From Oscheius tipulae (taxonomy: Eukaryota; Nematoda; Chromadorea; Rhabditida; Rhabditidae), in NCBI GenBank assembly GCA_037178975.1, contig JASJZH010000001.1, positions 1,240,001 through 1,304,000 on the forward strand: a DNA stretch of 64,000 nucleotides, written 5' to 3'. The translations under genes were made by a program, and so were the position numbers. Shown in pieces: positions 1 through 9,431 of the stretch; position 1 is the stretch's first letter, and each line of letters opens with the position of its first letter. Under the pieces are notes generated by a model. That model did no database searches, had not been told where the DNA came from, and worked only from the letters and a program-made list of their open reading frames with translations.

Positions 1-113
1 TAACGTTTGTCAGTCTGTCAGACCCTGTTCACTGTCCAATGCCAATCAAATATTCATTTTTAAGACACATACGAGAACCCCCGTTTGCTGTCTCTACAAA
101 ACTGTTTCCAGAT

Positions 114-451
114 TACCGACGCTTTGGTAGACCATCCAAATCTGCTTGTTATCCTCGACGATGTCACTCAGGTAGAAGTTCTGAAAGAAGCGGAACGATT
201 AGGAGTAAGAGATTTCGATATCATTTAATCAGTTTTGCATTTGGCGTTGATGAGCAACGAGACGGGTAAAAATATCCGTATTTCGCAAATTCTTTCCTTA
301 TAATTTTATTTCTTAAAATAACGTTTAGGACTATTGGAAGACCATCTTCCCAGCTATACGAACTAGCATTCAAGAGATCGTGCCTTCCTTGGCCCTTCAC
401 TATCAACCCTTCTCGCAACAAAAACCCAAAGAACGGCTTGCGTGTGCCTGA
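114..451 (+). CDS. Partial NB-ARC ATPase, CED-4/Apaf-1-like (Walker B exon plus last exon)
   Basis: After an acceptor at TTTCCAG (ends 113), an open frame reads ITDALVDHPNLLVILDDV and then VEVLKEAERLG, ending at a GTAAGA donor near 207. The LLVILDDV core is a Walker B motif. The surrounding ALxDxPNxLxxxDDV pattern is the one found in the NB-ARC domain of CED-4, the nematode Apaf-1 relative that activates the caspase CED-3. A second exon starts after TTTAG at 329 (DYWKTIFPAIRTS...) and stops at TGA 449-451. The region between them (207-328) probably holds another small exon whose phase I could not settle. The 5' part, including the P-loop, lies left of the window or is lost. It could be a pseudogene, because a P-loop exon of the same type sits 2.5 kb away on the other strand. 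Confidence 0.42.
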
Positions 452-620
452 TTATTCTGCATTTGTTCCCTGTTCAGTGACCCAGAGAATATGCCTCGTG
501 GTTGAAAAAAATAAACACACTTTCAATTTTTAATTATATATTGACAAATTTTAACAACCAGAAACGTGCAAACAATAGCAGCAGTATCATTCACAGCTTC
601 GGTTCTTGCAATATCACATA

Positions 621-2056
621 TTAAACAAGGGTTATCGTAATTAAAGCCTTCCCGGATCCTACATAGAAAGTGTTAAGATTCCCGTGGAACTGCTTAGGTA
701 GCCTCTTGGGGTTAATGTTGATCCAAGATGAATTGGATTTCATCGGTCCATCAGTATCATATGAAAAAGGGGCGGTGTTGTCATCAAGAGGAACCAATTG
801 ACGGAGGTCGAAAGTTGAGCCTTGTTTGTCCCCAATGATGGTCATGGCTCCAGCACGAGCATCGTCGCCTAGGAGAAGATACTGTAGGGTATGGTCTTCC
901 CTTCCAATGGGAACGTATTCAACATTGTGGTAATAAAGGTTTGCCAGGTCTAAAAAAAACGAGTTATCTTTACGTCTCTTTGCCTCTCTGTCTCTCTGCT
1001 TTTTCGTCCTTTTAACTCTTTGATACTCACTGGAAGAATCCGTAGCAATCACTGCTCCTTTAGTAATTTCGACAATAGATTTGGCCACATACAGCTGCAA
1101 AACTTTGGTGATTGAAGGAAGAGTAAAGTCGTCTCCATCTGAATACAGGCTAAAAGTATATTATTAATCTGTGCGAGTTAAAAACAGACGTTCCAATTAG
1201 TGTACCGCTATCATAGACGAACACGTTGTTCAGTGCGAAATAGTTGGTCGAGCTGCCTATAGCTCTCTTCAGGTTGACAAGGTTGCGGGCGGATATGATG
1301 TTATAGGTCTGCCCTTCCAGAAGATCTTCAGCGTAGAAAAGAGCCGATGGTCCATCCGTGTCTACGGTGGTGGAAGATTTCACATTTTGTCCGAGCATGT
1401 CTGTAAACATAGTGTGGTTGAAACTGACATGAAATCTTTGCTATCCTGCAATGAAAGACTCACTTTTCTGTATCGTGATGTCTATCTGATATTTCATTTG
1501 TGTGTTCTTTCCTGGCTGGACTTGGAATATGAAGCTTTGAGGCCAAGCCGCCGTACTGTTCCATACTGGCAATTCAGTCCTAAGAAGGGTTAACTGTTTT
1601 TCTTGCAGACTTACGAGCCGAGAAACATACTCATGAGGTTATTTGCATCGGTGATCGAAACCATGTCATCAATGCTGATATTGTAAACGACAATATGGGC
1701 ATATGCAAACTGTCCTGGTGGCACGACGAACTGAAACTTGCACATAAGTGCAGTTAAACAGAGATGGTTCGTTCAACCCAATGAGACAAGGAGATAGACA
1801 GATAGACAGCGACCGAGAGACAGAAAGACAGAAACAGAGAAACATTGAGACTGGAAGGCAGATATTCAGAGAGACAGAAAGAAAGCCGAAAACTTACCCT
1901 GTACGAACTGTACCAGCAGTCAGAAGAATTCGCGGGGGAGGTAAGGGGCATAGAATATGGACCATTCAGATTGATCGTTTGCTCCTGGCAGTTTCCAGCC
2001 AATTGAACGGGTGCGGCCAGACAAGCACCGGTGAGAAGTAAGATAGCAGGCAACAT
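621..2056 (-). CDS. CUB-like domain secreted protein, copy 1
   Basis: The start is ATG at 2056 (MLPAILLLTGACLAAP, a clear signal peptide). I infer six or so exons: 2056 to about 1899; a short exon FVVPPGQFAYAHIVVYNIS to a GTAAGT donor near 1615; one covering about 1480-1580; one from about 1404 that reads DMLGQNVKSSTTVDTDGP; one reading LYSDGDDFTLPSITKVLQL; and a last exon to TAA at 621-623. Extracellular cysteines (NCQEQTINL, DCWYSSY), the PPGQFAYAHIVVYNIS strand and the C-terminal FHGNLNTFYVGSG match the nematode CUB-like family (Pfam CUB_2). Those proteins are secreted, often intestinal and often induced by pathogens in C. elegans. GATA-type sites upstream fit intestinal expression. Family assignment is firm; exon borders are approximate. 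The intron at about 1750-1895 carries GACAGA-type repeats. Confidence 0.8.
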
Positions 2057-2084
2057 TTCTGACTTGAGGTTTTGTGCACCGACT

Positions 2085-2235
2085 ATCAGGGGAGCCCCTT
2101 CTATTTATCCAGACCGTCTAATCATTCGATCTTACGTGATTTTTTAAATGGCCTTGATAAAACGTCATGATAAACTGATTGGCCACACCTTAGTCTTGTA
2201 GTCACCTAGATTCAACGTTAGTTTATCAGCTACAA
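2085..2235 (-). promoter_or_regulatory. Promoter of CUB-like copy 1 with GATA-type sites
   Basis: Read on the minus strand, a TATA-like GATAAATAG lies about 50 bp upstream of the ATG (near 2102). Further upstream are TGATAA on the plus strand at about 2155 and 2169 and TTATCA near 2222. TGATAA is the core recognised by the intestinal GATA factor ELT-2 in C. elegans, and such clusters are typical of intestinal secreted-protein genes. All three sites are kept in copy 2. Function is inferred from motif and position only. Confidence 0.45.
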
Positions 2236-2887
2236 TATCTAGAAAGTAGGAAGTTCACAATTATACCACACGATTCCTGTGATCGCCATTTTCAGTTCTA
2301 TACCAGTGACGTTGTATTCAATTTTCTTGAATACAACTTCCACGATATATCTGAGTTGAAAAATCCATTACATAGAATACAAGCTTAGTGTTTTTAGTAA
2401 AGAAAAAGTGGAAAATATCAATTCAATTTCCAAATGTAATCATTCGATCCCCTAAGAATGGGAACAGTTTCTACATTAACGTAGCTTTATCAGCGCGAAG
2501 CGCAGTTTCGGGGTTGTCTGGGCTCCACTATCTTTTCATATAACACCTCTTCAAATTTCCGAAGAATATTTAATATTTTTGATGGATTTGGAAAATTACG
2601 GGTTTAATGACGCACATACAATTAACTTTAACCAGTGATCTTCTCTGCAATTTGCTTTAACATGTTTTGCAATCTACTACCTACTCTAGCTGCTTGTATT
2701 ACTGACAACGGAGATATAGTTTTCTCAAAGCAGTTCCAGAAAGATCCAAAGGTGAGGAAGTCAGTATTTGGTCATCGTGCTGTAACATGACCCTCAGACC
2801 ATAGAAAAGGGATCCACCATCCACTAGGAAGCTGATATTGTCGAATTGACTGAATTTGTATGGTCCATAGTTCGAAGTACCACTCAC

Positions 2888-2980
2888 TGTCCCAGTAGAT
2901 CCGTTTCGTATAGAACGTGCTTACTAAGGAAGTCTTTCCACAACCTGTTAGTCCATGAAGAACGACGAAGAAACCGTTTT
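2888..2980 (-). pseudogene. NB-ARC P-loop exon (Walker A), isolated
   Basis: On the minus strand an acceptor (CTTTCAG) is followed by a 93-bp open exon reading NGFFVVLHGLTGCGKTSLVS and then a GTGAGT donor. GLTGCGKT is a perfect Walker A motif (GxxGxGKT), and FFxxLHGxxGxGK is the context of the CED-4 P-loop. I could not continue the frame into a convincing next exon; downstream candidates meet stops. It is therefore most likely an orphaned piece of the NB-ARC gene whose Walker B exon lies at 114 on the opposite strand. An inversion or rearrangement associated with the CUB duplication would explain this. Confidence 0.5.
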
Positions 2981-4569
2981 CTGAAAGACTGGAAGCTTTA
3001 AAAATGTGGTGAAGCTGTCTTACTGTATTCGTCGTTTTATCTTAAAACGTTGGTCAGGTTCTCGGCTTCCTTGGAACGAGCGACTAGATTTCGGGGTAAG
3101 GGAGCCTGCAAAACAAAGGAGTCGGAGAGAGACAGACCAATAATAAACGCTCACCTGACCCTTTCCTATAAGACGGTGTCTCTTTTCCCGACTGAAACTC
3201 GTCTAGCATACTCGGTTTTTAAGAACAGAAAACATAATAAATAATAAATAAAGAGGTATTGTTTTTAACATACGGTAGCCTGAACGAAGGATAGCCCAGA
3301 AAGCCGAATTGCTAGATAAAAGTTATGAACGCCTGGATAAAAATCTATTGTTCAAACTCTCCGTCTTTACTTGTGGAAAATTGCTATTTGTTGCTCAAGG
3401 ACTAGACGACGACCGTCGATGCTCGGATGAAGTGAAAAGTATTCATGGAATGACCTGGACTGAAATGCCTCGCATGCCCTTTGGGCTTACAGTTTCTAAC
3501 ACTGTAACTGCAACTGGTGATCTGGCTAAACAACTTTGGAAGTGTTCTCGTTAGAAATAAACTTTGTATTTAATTGGATTTGGAAATCGTTGTGCAGTTG
3601 AATAGACAAACACAGATCAAAATCCCTCTGTGACTCTTTTTCCCAGTGCGACCGACTGCTTCCCTTGAAAAAAGTCTACAACCCCGCCTTACTTTCAGTC
3701 ATTCTAAGGTCATTCCGATGGCTTTTGATTTAAGGGTGGAGAGGGTGGTCTTTTGATTCTGGGGGTGTAGGAATTGAGAGACGGAACTTTATTCCTCTTC
3801 TACAAGTCCATAATCGAACAATAACTTCTCATTGAAATCTCGGTGTCAGGCCCTTACATTTGGAGTCGTACAGCTCATCTTCCTTGTTTGCGTGCACTTC
3901 GCAGCAATGGGGGAAAGTCCTGATACGTGTCATGAGTATCACTTAAAGAAAAGTTCGCAAGAAACGAAACCTTTGAATATTTTTCCCTCGTTGAAATTAG
4001 TTAGAAGCTTTTTCCTCTTGTTGCAACTCTGTATTGGTTGGTTTTTCCCCGGTTTATCGTCTAATTGTTGGACATTTGAAAACTAAACGGAACATAACCC
4101 GGTTTATTTTCTACTCACAAGTCATGTGTCACGTAAACTTATGCGCCAAACATTTGTAATCTATTCTGTTAAAAGGATCGTTCAGCTAAGGGTAAACGGC
4201 GCTTTTTTCAAACAGGTTCCGCAAAAAACTTCCTTGAAAACCAATCTTTTCCTTTTTTTGGCGCTTTACACAAATTTTATCAATTTCTTAGTGCTCAATC
4301 GATTCACATCTGAAACAACAGTATCATGGGAATGTCCGCCAAGAAATTTGGACGTGAAGTTAAACGACTGCCGGTGGAAACAAGGCATTGATTCATCCTG
4401 TATCGTAGGTGCAGTACGCGCTTGTGTTTTGGAGTCTTATCAGAGTTGTAGTATGTTCAATGTTTTCCAACAAGTTAGTTGATAATTCCTTTTAGACAAA
4501 TTGCAGACATCTTTAAAACCCTCGATCTTTTTCCTAGATTCCTGATACTCGATAATGAGAACGTTAGTC
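2981..4569. other. Spacer between the two CUB units; no supported gene
   Basis: Open frames here (3309-3554, 3832-4086, 4126-4482, all plus) show no recognisable domain, no clear signal peptide and no well-supported splice structure. The only notable structure is one arm of an inverted repeat at about 3609-3690, whose partner is at 6980-7055. It may contain remains of the NB-ARC gene that I cannot recognise. Confidence 0.5.
3609..3690 (+). repeat. Inverted repeat arm 1
   Basis: About 80 bp from CACAGATCAAAATCCCTC to CTACAACCC recurs as its reverse complement at about 6980-7055, with a handful of mismatches. The flanks do not match, so this is a short dispersed inverted repeat lying just outside both ends of the second CUB unit. 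Confidence 0.7.
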
Positions 4570-4607
4570 CTGTACACCTTTTCAGCATCTTCGAAAAAGG
4601 TGTACAG
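4570..4607. repeat. Perfect hairpin at left edge of CUB copy 2
   Basis: The arm CTGTACACCTTTT (4570-4582) is the exact reverse complement of AAAAGGTGTACAG (4595-4607), giving a 13-bp stem and 12-base loop. The right arm ends exactly where homology to the copy-1 unit begins (CAGTGACCCAGAG). The copy-1 boundary has no left arm. Confidence 0.85.
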
Positions 4608-4750
4608 TGACCCAGAGAATATGCCTGGTGTTTGAGAGAAATAAACACACTTTCAATTTTTAATTACATATTGACAAGTTTTAGCAACCAGAAACGTGCA
4701 AACAATAGCAGCAGTATCATTCACAGCTTCGGTTCTTGCAATATCCCAGA

Positions 4751-6186
4751 TTAAACAAGGGTTATCGTAAAAGTAGCTCTCCCGGAACCTACATAGAAAG
4801 TGTTAAGGTTCCCGTGGAACTGCTTAGGTAGCCTCTTGGGGTTAATGTTGATCCAAGATGAATTGGATTTCATCGGTCCATCAGTATCATATGAAAAAGG
4901 GGCGGTGTTGTCATCAAGAGGAACCAATTGACGGAGGTCGAAAGTTGAGCCTTGTTTTTCCCCAACGATGGTCATGGCTCCAGCACGAGTGTCGTCGCCT
5001 ATGAGAAGGGGCTTCATGGTATGGTCTTCCCTTCCAATGGGAACATATTCAACATCGTGGTAATAGATGTTTGCCAGGTCTAAAAAAACAAATTATCTCT
5101 ACGTCTCTTTGTCTCTCTGTCTCTCTGCCTTTTTGTCCTTTTTAACTATTTGATACTCACTGGAAGAATCCGTAGCAATCACTGCTCCTTTAGTAATTTC
5201 GACAATAGATTTGGCCACATACAGTTGCATAACTTTGGTGATTGAAGGAAGAGTAAAGTCGCGTCCGTCTGAATACAGGCTAAAAGTATATTATTAATCT
5301 GTGCGAGTTAAAAACAGACGTTCCAATTAGTGTACCGCTATCATAGACGAACACGTTGTTCAGTGCGAAATAGTTGGTCGAGCTGCCTATAGCTCTCTTC
5401 AGGTTGACAAGGTTGCGGGCGGATATGATGTTATAGGTCTGCCCTTCCAGAAGATCTTCAGCGTAGAAAAGAGCCGATGGCCCATCCGTGTCTACGGTGG
5501 TGGAGGACTTTACATTTTGTCCGAGCATGTCTGTAAACATAGTGTGGTTGAAACTGACATGAAATCTTTGCTATCCTGCAATGAAAGACTCACTTTTCTG
5601 TATCGTGATGTCTATCTGATATTTCATTTGTGTGTTCTTTCCTGGCTCGACTTGGAATATGAAATTTTGAGGCCAAGCCGCCGTAAGGTTCCATACTGGC
5701 TGCTCACTCCTAAAAAGGGTTAACTGTTTTTCTTGCAGACTTACGAGCCGATCTGCATTCTAACGAGGTTATTTACATCGGTGACCGTAACCATGTCATC
5801 TATGCTGATATTGTAAACGACAATATGGGCATATGCAAACTGTCCTGATGGCACGATGAACTCAAATTTGCACATAAGTGCAGTTAAACAGATGGTTAGT
5901 TCAACCCAATGAGAAAAGGAGATAGACAGATAGACAGAGCGGCCGAGAGACAGAAAGACAGAAACAGAGAAACATTGAGACTGAAAGACAGATATTCAGA
6001 GAGACAGAAAGAAAGCCGAAAACTAACCCTGTATGAACTGTACCAGCAGTCAGTAGAATTCGGCGGGGAAGTAAGGGGCATAGAGTATGGCCCATTCAGA
6101 TTGATCGTTTGCTCCTGGCAGTTTCCAGCCAATTGAACTGGTGCGGCCAGACAAGTACCGGCAAGCAGTAAGATAGCAGGCAGCAT
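4751..6186 (-). CDS. CUB-like domain secreted protein, copy 2
   Basis: Paralogue of the gene at 621-2056 with the same exon plan. ATG is at 6186 (MLPAILLLAGTCLAAP, signal peptide) and TAA at 4751-4753. The exon coding DMLGQNVKSSTTVDTDGP is almost unchanged. The last exon differs at several residues (for example MKPLLIGDDTRAG against LQYLLLGDDARAG), and the region around the second donor is more diverged. I see no stop codon or frameshift inside the inferred exons, so both copies appear usable. Substitutions in coding exons are comparable with those in introns, so a recent duplication with little constraint so far is possible. Confidence 0.8.
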
Positions 6187-6224
6187 TTCTGTCTTGAGTT
6201 TTTGTGCACCGACTATCAGGGGAG

Positions 6225-6385
6225 CTCCTTCTATTTATCTAGACCGTCTAATCATTCGATCTTACGTGATTTTTTAAATGGCCTTGATAACGTCATGATA
6301 AACTGATTGAGCTTGCTTCTAGGTGACTACAAGACCTTCGTCTTGTAGTCACCTAGAGGTAATGTTAGTTTATCAGCTACATTGA
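6225..6385 (-). promoter_or_regulatory. Promoter of CUB-like copy 2 with GATA-type sites
   Basis: The TATA-like GATAAATAG about 50 bp above the ATG and the TGATAA/TTATCA sites (about 6282, 6295 and 6370) are conserved from copy 1. The hairpin at 6319-6356 separates the two proximal GATA sites from the distal one. Confidence 0.42.
6319..6356. repeat. Perfect 17-bp hairpin upstream of CUB copy 2
   Basis: CTAGGTGACTACAAGAC (6319-6335) pairs exactly with GTCTTGTAGTCACCTAG (6340-6356) around a 4-base CTTC loop. In copy 1 only the right arm exists (2193-2209). The left arm therefore arose by, or was lost with, the duplication. Confidence 0.9.
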
Positions 6386-6491
6386 CTAGAAAGTAGAACG
6401 TTTACAGTTCCAGTGATTGCCATTTCCAGTTTGATACCAGTGATGTTGTATTCAACTATCTTGAATACAACTTCCGCGATATATCTGATTT

Positions 6492-8312
6492 TTTAGTTTT
6501 TCCGACATGTAATCCTAACTTTGAGCTTTTTTGAGCGGTGAAGGAACTAATGCAAGGTCGTTGTCTGAAACCGCGGCGAAGCCGGCGTAAATGAACAAAT
6601 CTGTAATCTGCCTAGCGTTTTCGAATTGAACTGGCGGCCATTAAACGATCAGATCATGGTTTGTATTAGCAATTCCTTTGAAAACACTTCTTCAGACATG
6701 ACAAGTGTAGGCTCCTATTCTCGCCTCCAACTAAAACGCTTTCTGACAGTTTTGGAAGAAGTGGGAACAATTCTTTATGGTTATTTTATAGACGGCTTTC
6801 AAACTATTTATCTTCTCAATCAACAGTCTTCTGATGTTGCCCTCTTTAAATGTTTTCTACGCGGTACGCTTACTTTGGTAACGCACCTTCTTAGCAAATT
6901 AAAGAGTTTTTGACTACTGAACACAGGAGAATTGAGGTTTGCAGTTTATTATCATAGCAAAACTAATTTTTCAGGTGGCTTTGGGTTGTAGATTGTTTGA
7001 AGGGAAAGCAGTCGGTCGCCCTGGGAGAAAGAGTCACAGAGGGATTTTGATCTGTGATCAGCAGTGTCTGCAGAACATTGTACATCATGATAAATATGTG
7101 AGCAGCCTACTAGTTCAGAATTAAAGAAATTTTATATTTCCGATGAGAGACGGCGACTAGGAGGTGTGACTGAAACTAGTAAATCGGCCAAATGGCCACA
7201 ACCACAAACTCACATCTATTTGCTATGTATTGTCTGGCATTGTTATCATTAGTCATTAGAGATCTCTTGCTTTCTACCAATGGAGCATTCTGTGCTTTCG
7301 GGTCGTTAGGTGACACATTAGTTTCTTTTTTTTCTAAATGGTTGTAAAACCACTTGCTTTGAGCGCAGTTTTTTTTAACTGGGCTTACAAAGATCTGAAA
7401 ATGTGGATTGGAACAGACAGAGACAGGGAGAAACCCATTATTGAGAGTTTTCGCTCTACGCTGACCCTGGCAGACAGGGCTCTTCTTTAATAGAATGAAT
7501 CAAACACCCCCCAAGATTAAGTTTTTCATCTCCTCCTCCATTCTCAATTCACTTTTAGGTCTAGTTTCACTAATAATCTTAATGCCGAGACTAAATGGGG
7601 ACAAAATAACGTGTTCATAGAAAGGCTTTCTAAAACTGATGTATTTTCCTAATCCAGAAATGTTGTTTCCGGGTTTGGGAAATAAGTGAAGATTTTCTGG
7701 TAAGAACTGATAATGTGGAAACGATAGTGGCTTCGACAAGGCGTTTTCGGATTAAAAAGTCTCGCTATAACATACCGTCTGAAGCCCATTATTGCCAAGT
7801 AGTGCCCATACTTTCTACGCACAATAACTGTAGGCAGTCAGTCTGGGAGATAGCAACTTTAATCGAATGTTTCTTATGTCACGGTAGTTAGATTGGAGGG
7901 AAACATACGGAGAGGCGGACGAGCAAAAGCCAAAAGGAGAAGGACAGGTATCCGACAATGGGAGTACTAAAAACTATTTTTCCGAACGCCTGCAGGGGCA
8001 TCAGCTATCACCGTTTATCAAAAACGACTGCAGACATCTAACACTTCAAAAAGACCAACAACTGTTTGCCACAGCTTCCAGAAGGCCAAAAGATGAGGAC
8101 AAAATTGACATTCACTGAGAGTCTCGAGGGACTCTCCTAGGACCAGTCATCATTGACGAAACCAAAAGTCTTCTTAATTAGGTGCTTTTAAAGTCCCAGA
8201 CAACTGGAAACTTTGCGAATACACGAAGTTAGCTTTCGGAATTTGGAAACTCAGTAGTTCACTATCGGACAGGAGGTAGCAAGGGATTCATCGAGATAAC
8301 TCTACGTTCCCA
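6492..8312. other. Intergenic stretch; no supported gene
   Basis: Contains inverted repeat arm 2 (about 6980-7055, partner at 3609-3690). The open frames at 6626-6913 (plus) and 7500-7739 (minus) have no recognisable motif or supporting splice sites. I see no RNA gene here. Confidence 0.5.
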
Positions 8313-8468
8313 ATGTCGACAGAAACTTCTCTTTTCCTCGCCTCTACCCTCGTCCTACTGTCTCTCGGCTTCGGCGGTTTACTCTCCACAGCCTGCCCTG
8401 TCCCTCTGGCCAGCTACTTCTCCCTCCTCTTGGCCATATTCGTTTTCGAATGGGATCATGTATCGTAG
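8313..8468 (+). CDS. Short hydrophobic protein, 51 aa, two membrane segments
   Basis: ATG at 8313 opens a frame to TAG 8466-8468: MSTETSLFLASTLVLLSL..., followed by PVPLASYFSLLLAIFVFEWD. Two hydrophobic stretches are split by a short turn with one cysteine (TACPVPL), and the tail is acidic (EWDHVS). It is shorter than the usual ORF cut-off. I do not recognise the family. It could be a free-standing small membrane protein or the last exon of a longer gene. The sequence is rich in CTCTCGG/CCTCT, so a chance frame cannot be excluded. Confidence 0.35.
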   Translation: MSTETSLFLASTLVLLSLGFGGLLSTACPVPLASYFSLLLAIFVFEWDHVS

Positions 8469-8593
8469 TCTCCCTATCGCTCTGTCTCTCTGTCTCACTG
8501 TCCCTCTATCCCTATGTCTCTATTGAACAGAGTCTGTTTCTGTCGAAAATCTAGCAAGATGTAATTTAAATTGAAATAACGAAAAAAAAAGTA

Positions 8594-8860
8594 TCATTGT
8601 CCCTCAAAAGTGATCTGACAGCGACAGCCTTTGGACAGTCCACACCGACTGGCTCCGCCGTTGAAACACACCTGAAGACAGTTGAGCAAGTTCTGACAGT
8701 CTTGTTGACAGTCGGCTAGCTCAAAGGGGTTCTGAAATTCTGTCACTTCGAATCTATAAGGCTAGCTAACCGTTTTGAGACTGTAGGCGACATTTGTGTT
8801 GCGTATTTTTGATGCCGATACGAAGCATAGGAGGGCAAGGAGAAAGATAAGAGGACGCAT
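8594..8860 (-). CDS. Secreted cysteine-rich peptide, 75 aa
   Basis: ATG at 8860 gives a signal peptide (MRPLIFLLALLCFVSAS). Exon 1 codes 30 residues and ends at a GTTAGC donor. A 39-bp intron ends in TTTCAG, and exon 2 codes 45 residues to TGA at 8594-8596. The mature part has seven cysteines spaced C-x3-C-x5-C-x3-C-x7-C-x5-C-x-C. The C-x3-C followed by a terminal C-x-C resembles the cysteine-stabilised alpha-beta fold of invertebrate defensins, including nematode ABF peptides. An odd cysteine count is unusual for that fold. I infer an extracellular defence or signalling peptide; the exact family is open. Confidence 0.6.
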
Positions 8861-9060
8861 AGTTGTCTATCTATCGCTCTTGGAAGGAAACTCTTATAAG
8901 CATACTTTTGTTTGCTGCCATGTCAGCTAGGCTGATAGCTGAAGCCCGGAAACGTTTGCCTGGTGCAAAACAACCAACAGGAAGATTGGAGAGAAATTAG
9001 AACCCCATTGGGTGATAAAAAAAAGTGTCACGAAAGACAGATTCTTTGTGCACACATTAT

Positions 9061-9420
9061 TCAAAACCGTCTGTCTCTTTCACTCCTCCGTGATCCAAGG
9101 CAACACATCCGGACTCCATGCAACAACAGTAGGGCGAAATCTTCCGGGTCCATTCCGCGACTATCGGGGGTCGTGCCGTTAAACACATTGACCTTTCCAT
9201 CACATTTGATGTCTTTGGAAGGCTTCTGACAGCGACCGAATTCCATCCTTACAAGATACTTTCCACGCTGGATAACTTTATGCCCGGCCAGGCATACGTC
9301 GCAGTCGACATACCTTTTCTCGACACGGTGGTGCCCAGACGGGTACCAGAGGAATTGGTTTCCGTATCTTAGCTCTATGTGTTCTCTGTCTATCTGTATG
9401 TCTCTTGGTCTCTTGATCTC
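9061..9420 (-). CDS. Putative cysteine-rich exon(s), unknown
   Basis: A minus-strand frame from about 9400 reads YGNQFLWYPSGHHRVEKRYV and then DCDVCLAGHKVIQRGKYLV, with further cysteines at GRCQKP and IKCDGK. The overlapping +1 frame towards 9090 reads PYCCCMESGCVALDHGG and ends at TAA. The two halves look like one extracellular cysteine-rich protein joined by a frame change or an unrecognised splice. No start codon or signal peptide is evident; the stretch just upstream (9385-9420) is repeat-like and may be an intron end. It lies directly downstream of the WDR34-like gene on the same strand but is separated from it by that gene's stop codon. Confidence 0.33.
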   Translation of the reverse strand, partial: EIKRPRDIQIDREHIELRYGNQFLWYPSGHHRVEKRYVDCDVCLAGHKVIQRGKYLVRMEFGRCQKPSKDIKCDGKVNVFNGTTPDSRGMDPEDFALLLLHGVRMCCLGSRRSERDRRF

Positions 9421-9431
9421 AGAGCCTTCAT

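Larger units (their letters stand above)
475..2356. repeat. Tandem duplication unit, copy 1
   Basis: This 1.88 kb segment recurs in the same orientation at 4605-6491. Matching starts at GTGACCCAGAGAATATGCC and runs through the 3' UTR, all exons and introns of the CUB-like gene, its promoter, and about 300 bp of upstream DNA ending near the CGATATATCTGA stretch. Most of the transcribed part differs only at scattered bases. The two units are separated by about 2.25 kb of unique sequence, so this is a spaced direct duplication. Confidence 0.9.
4605..6491. repeat. Tandem duplication unit, copy 2
   Basis: Direct repeat of 475-2356. It keeps the gene, the promoter and the GATA-type sites. It differs by scattered substitutions, small indels in the intron repeats, and an added palindrome upstream of the promoter (6319-6356). 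Confidence 0.9.

Noticed and set aside
1748-2041. Open frames such as QIDSDRETERQKQRNIETGR in the CUB-like introns
   Set aside because: Translations of degenerate GACAGA simple sequence; the coding exons lie on the minus strand.
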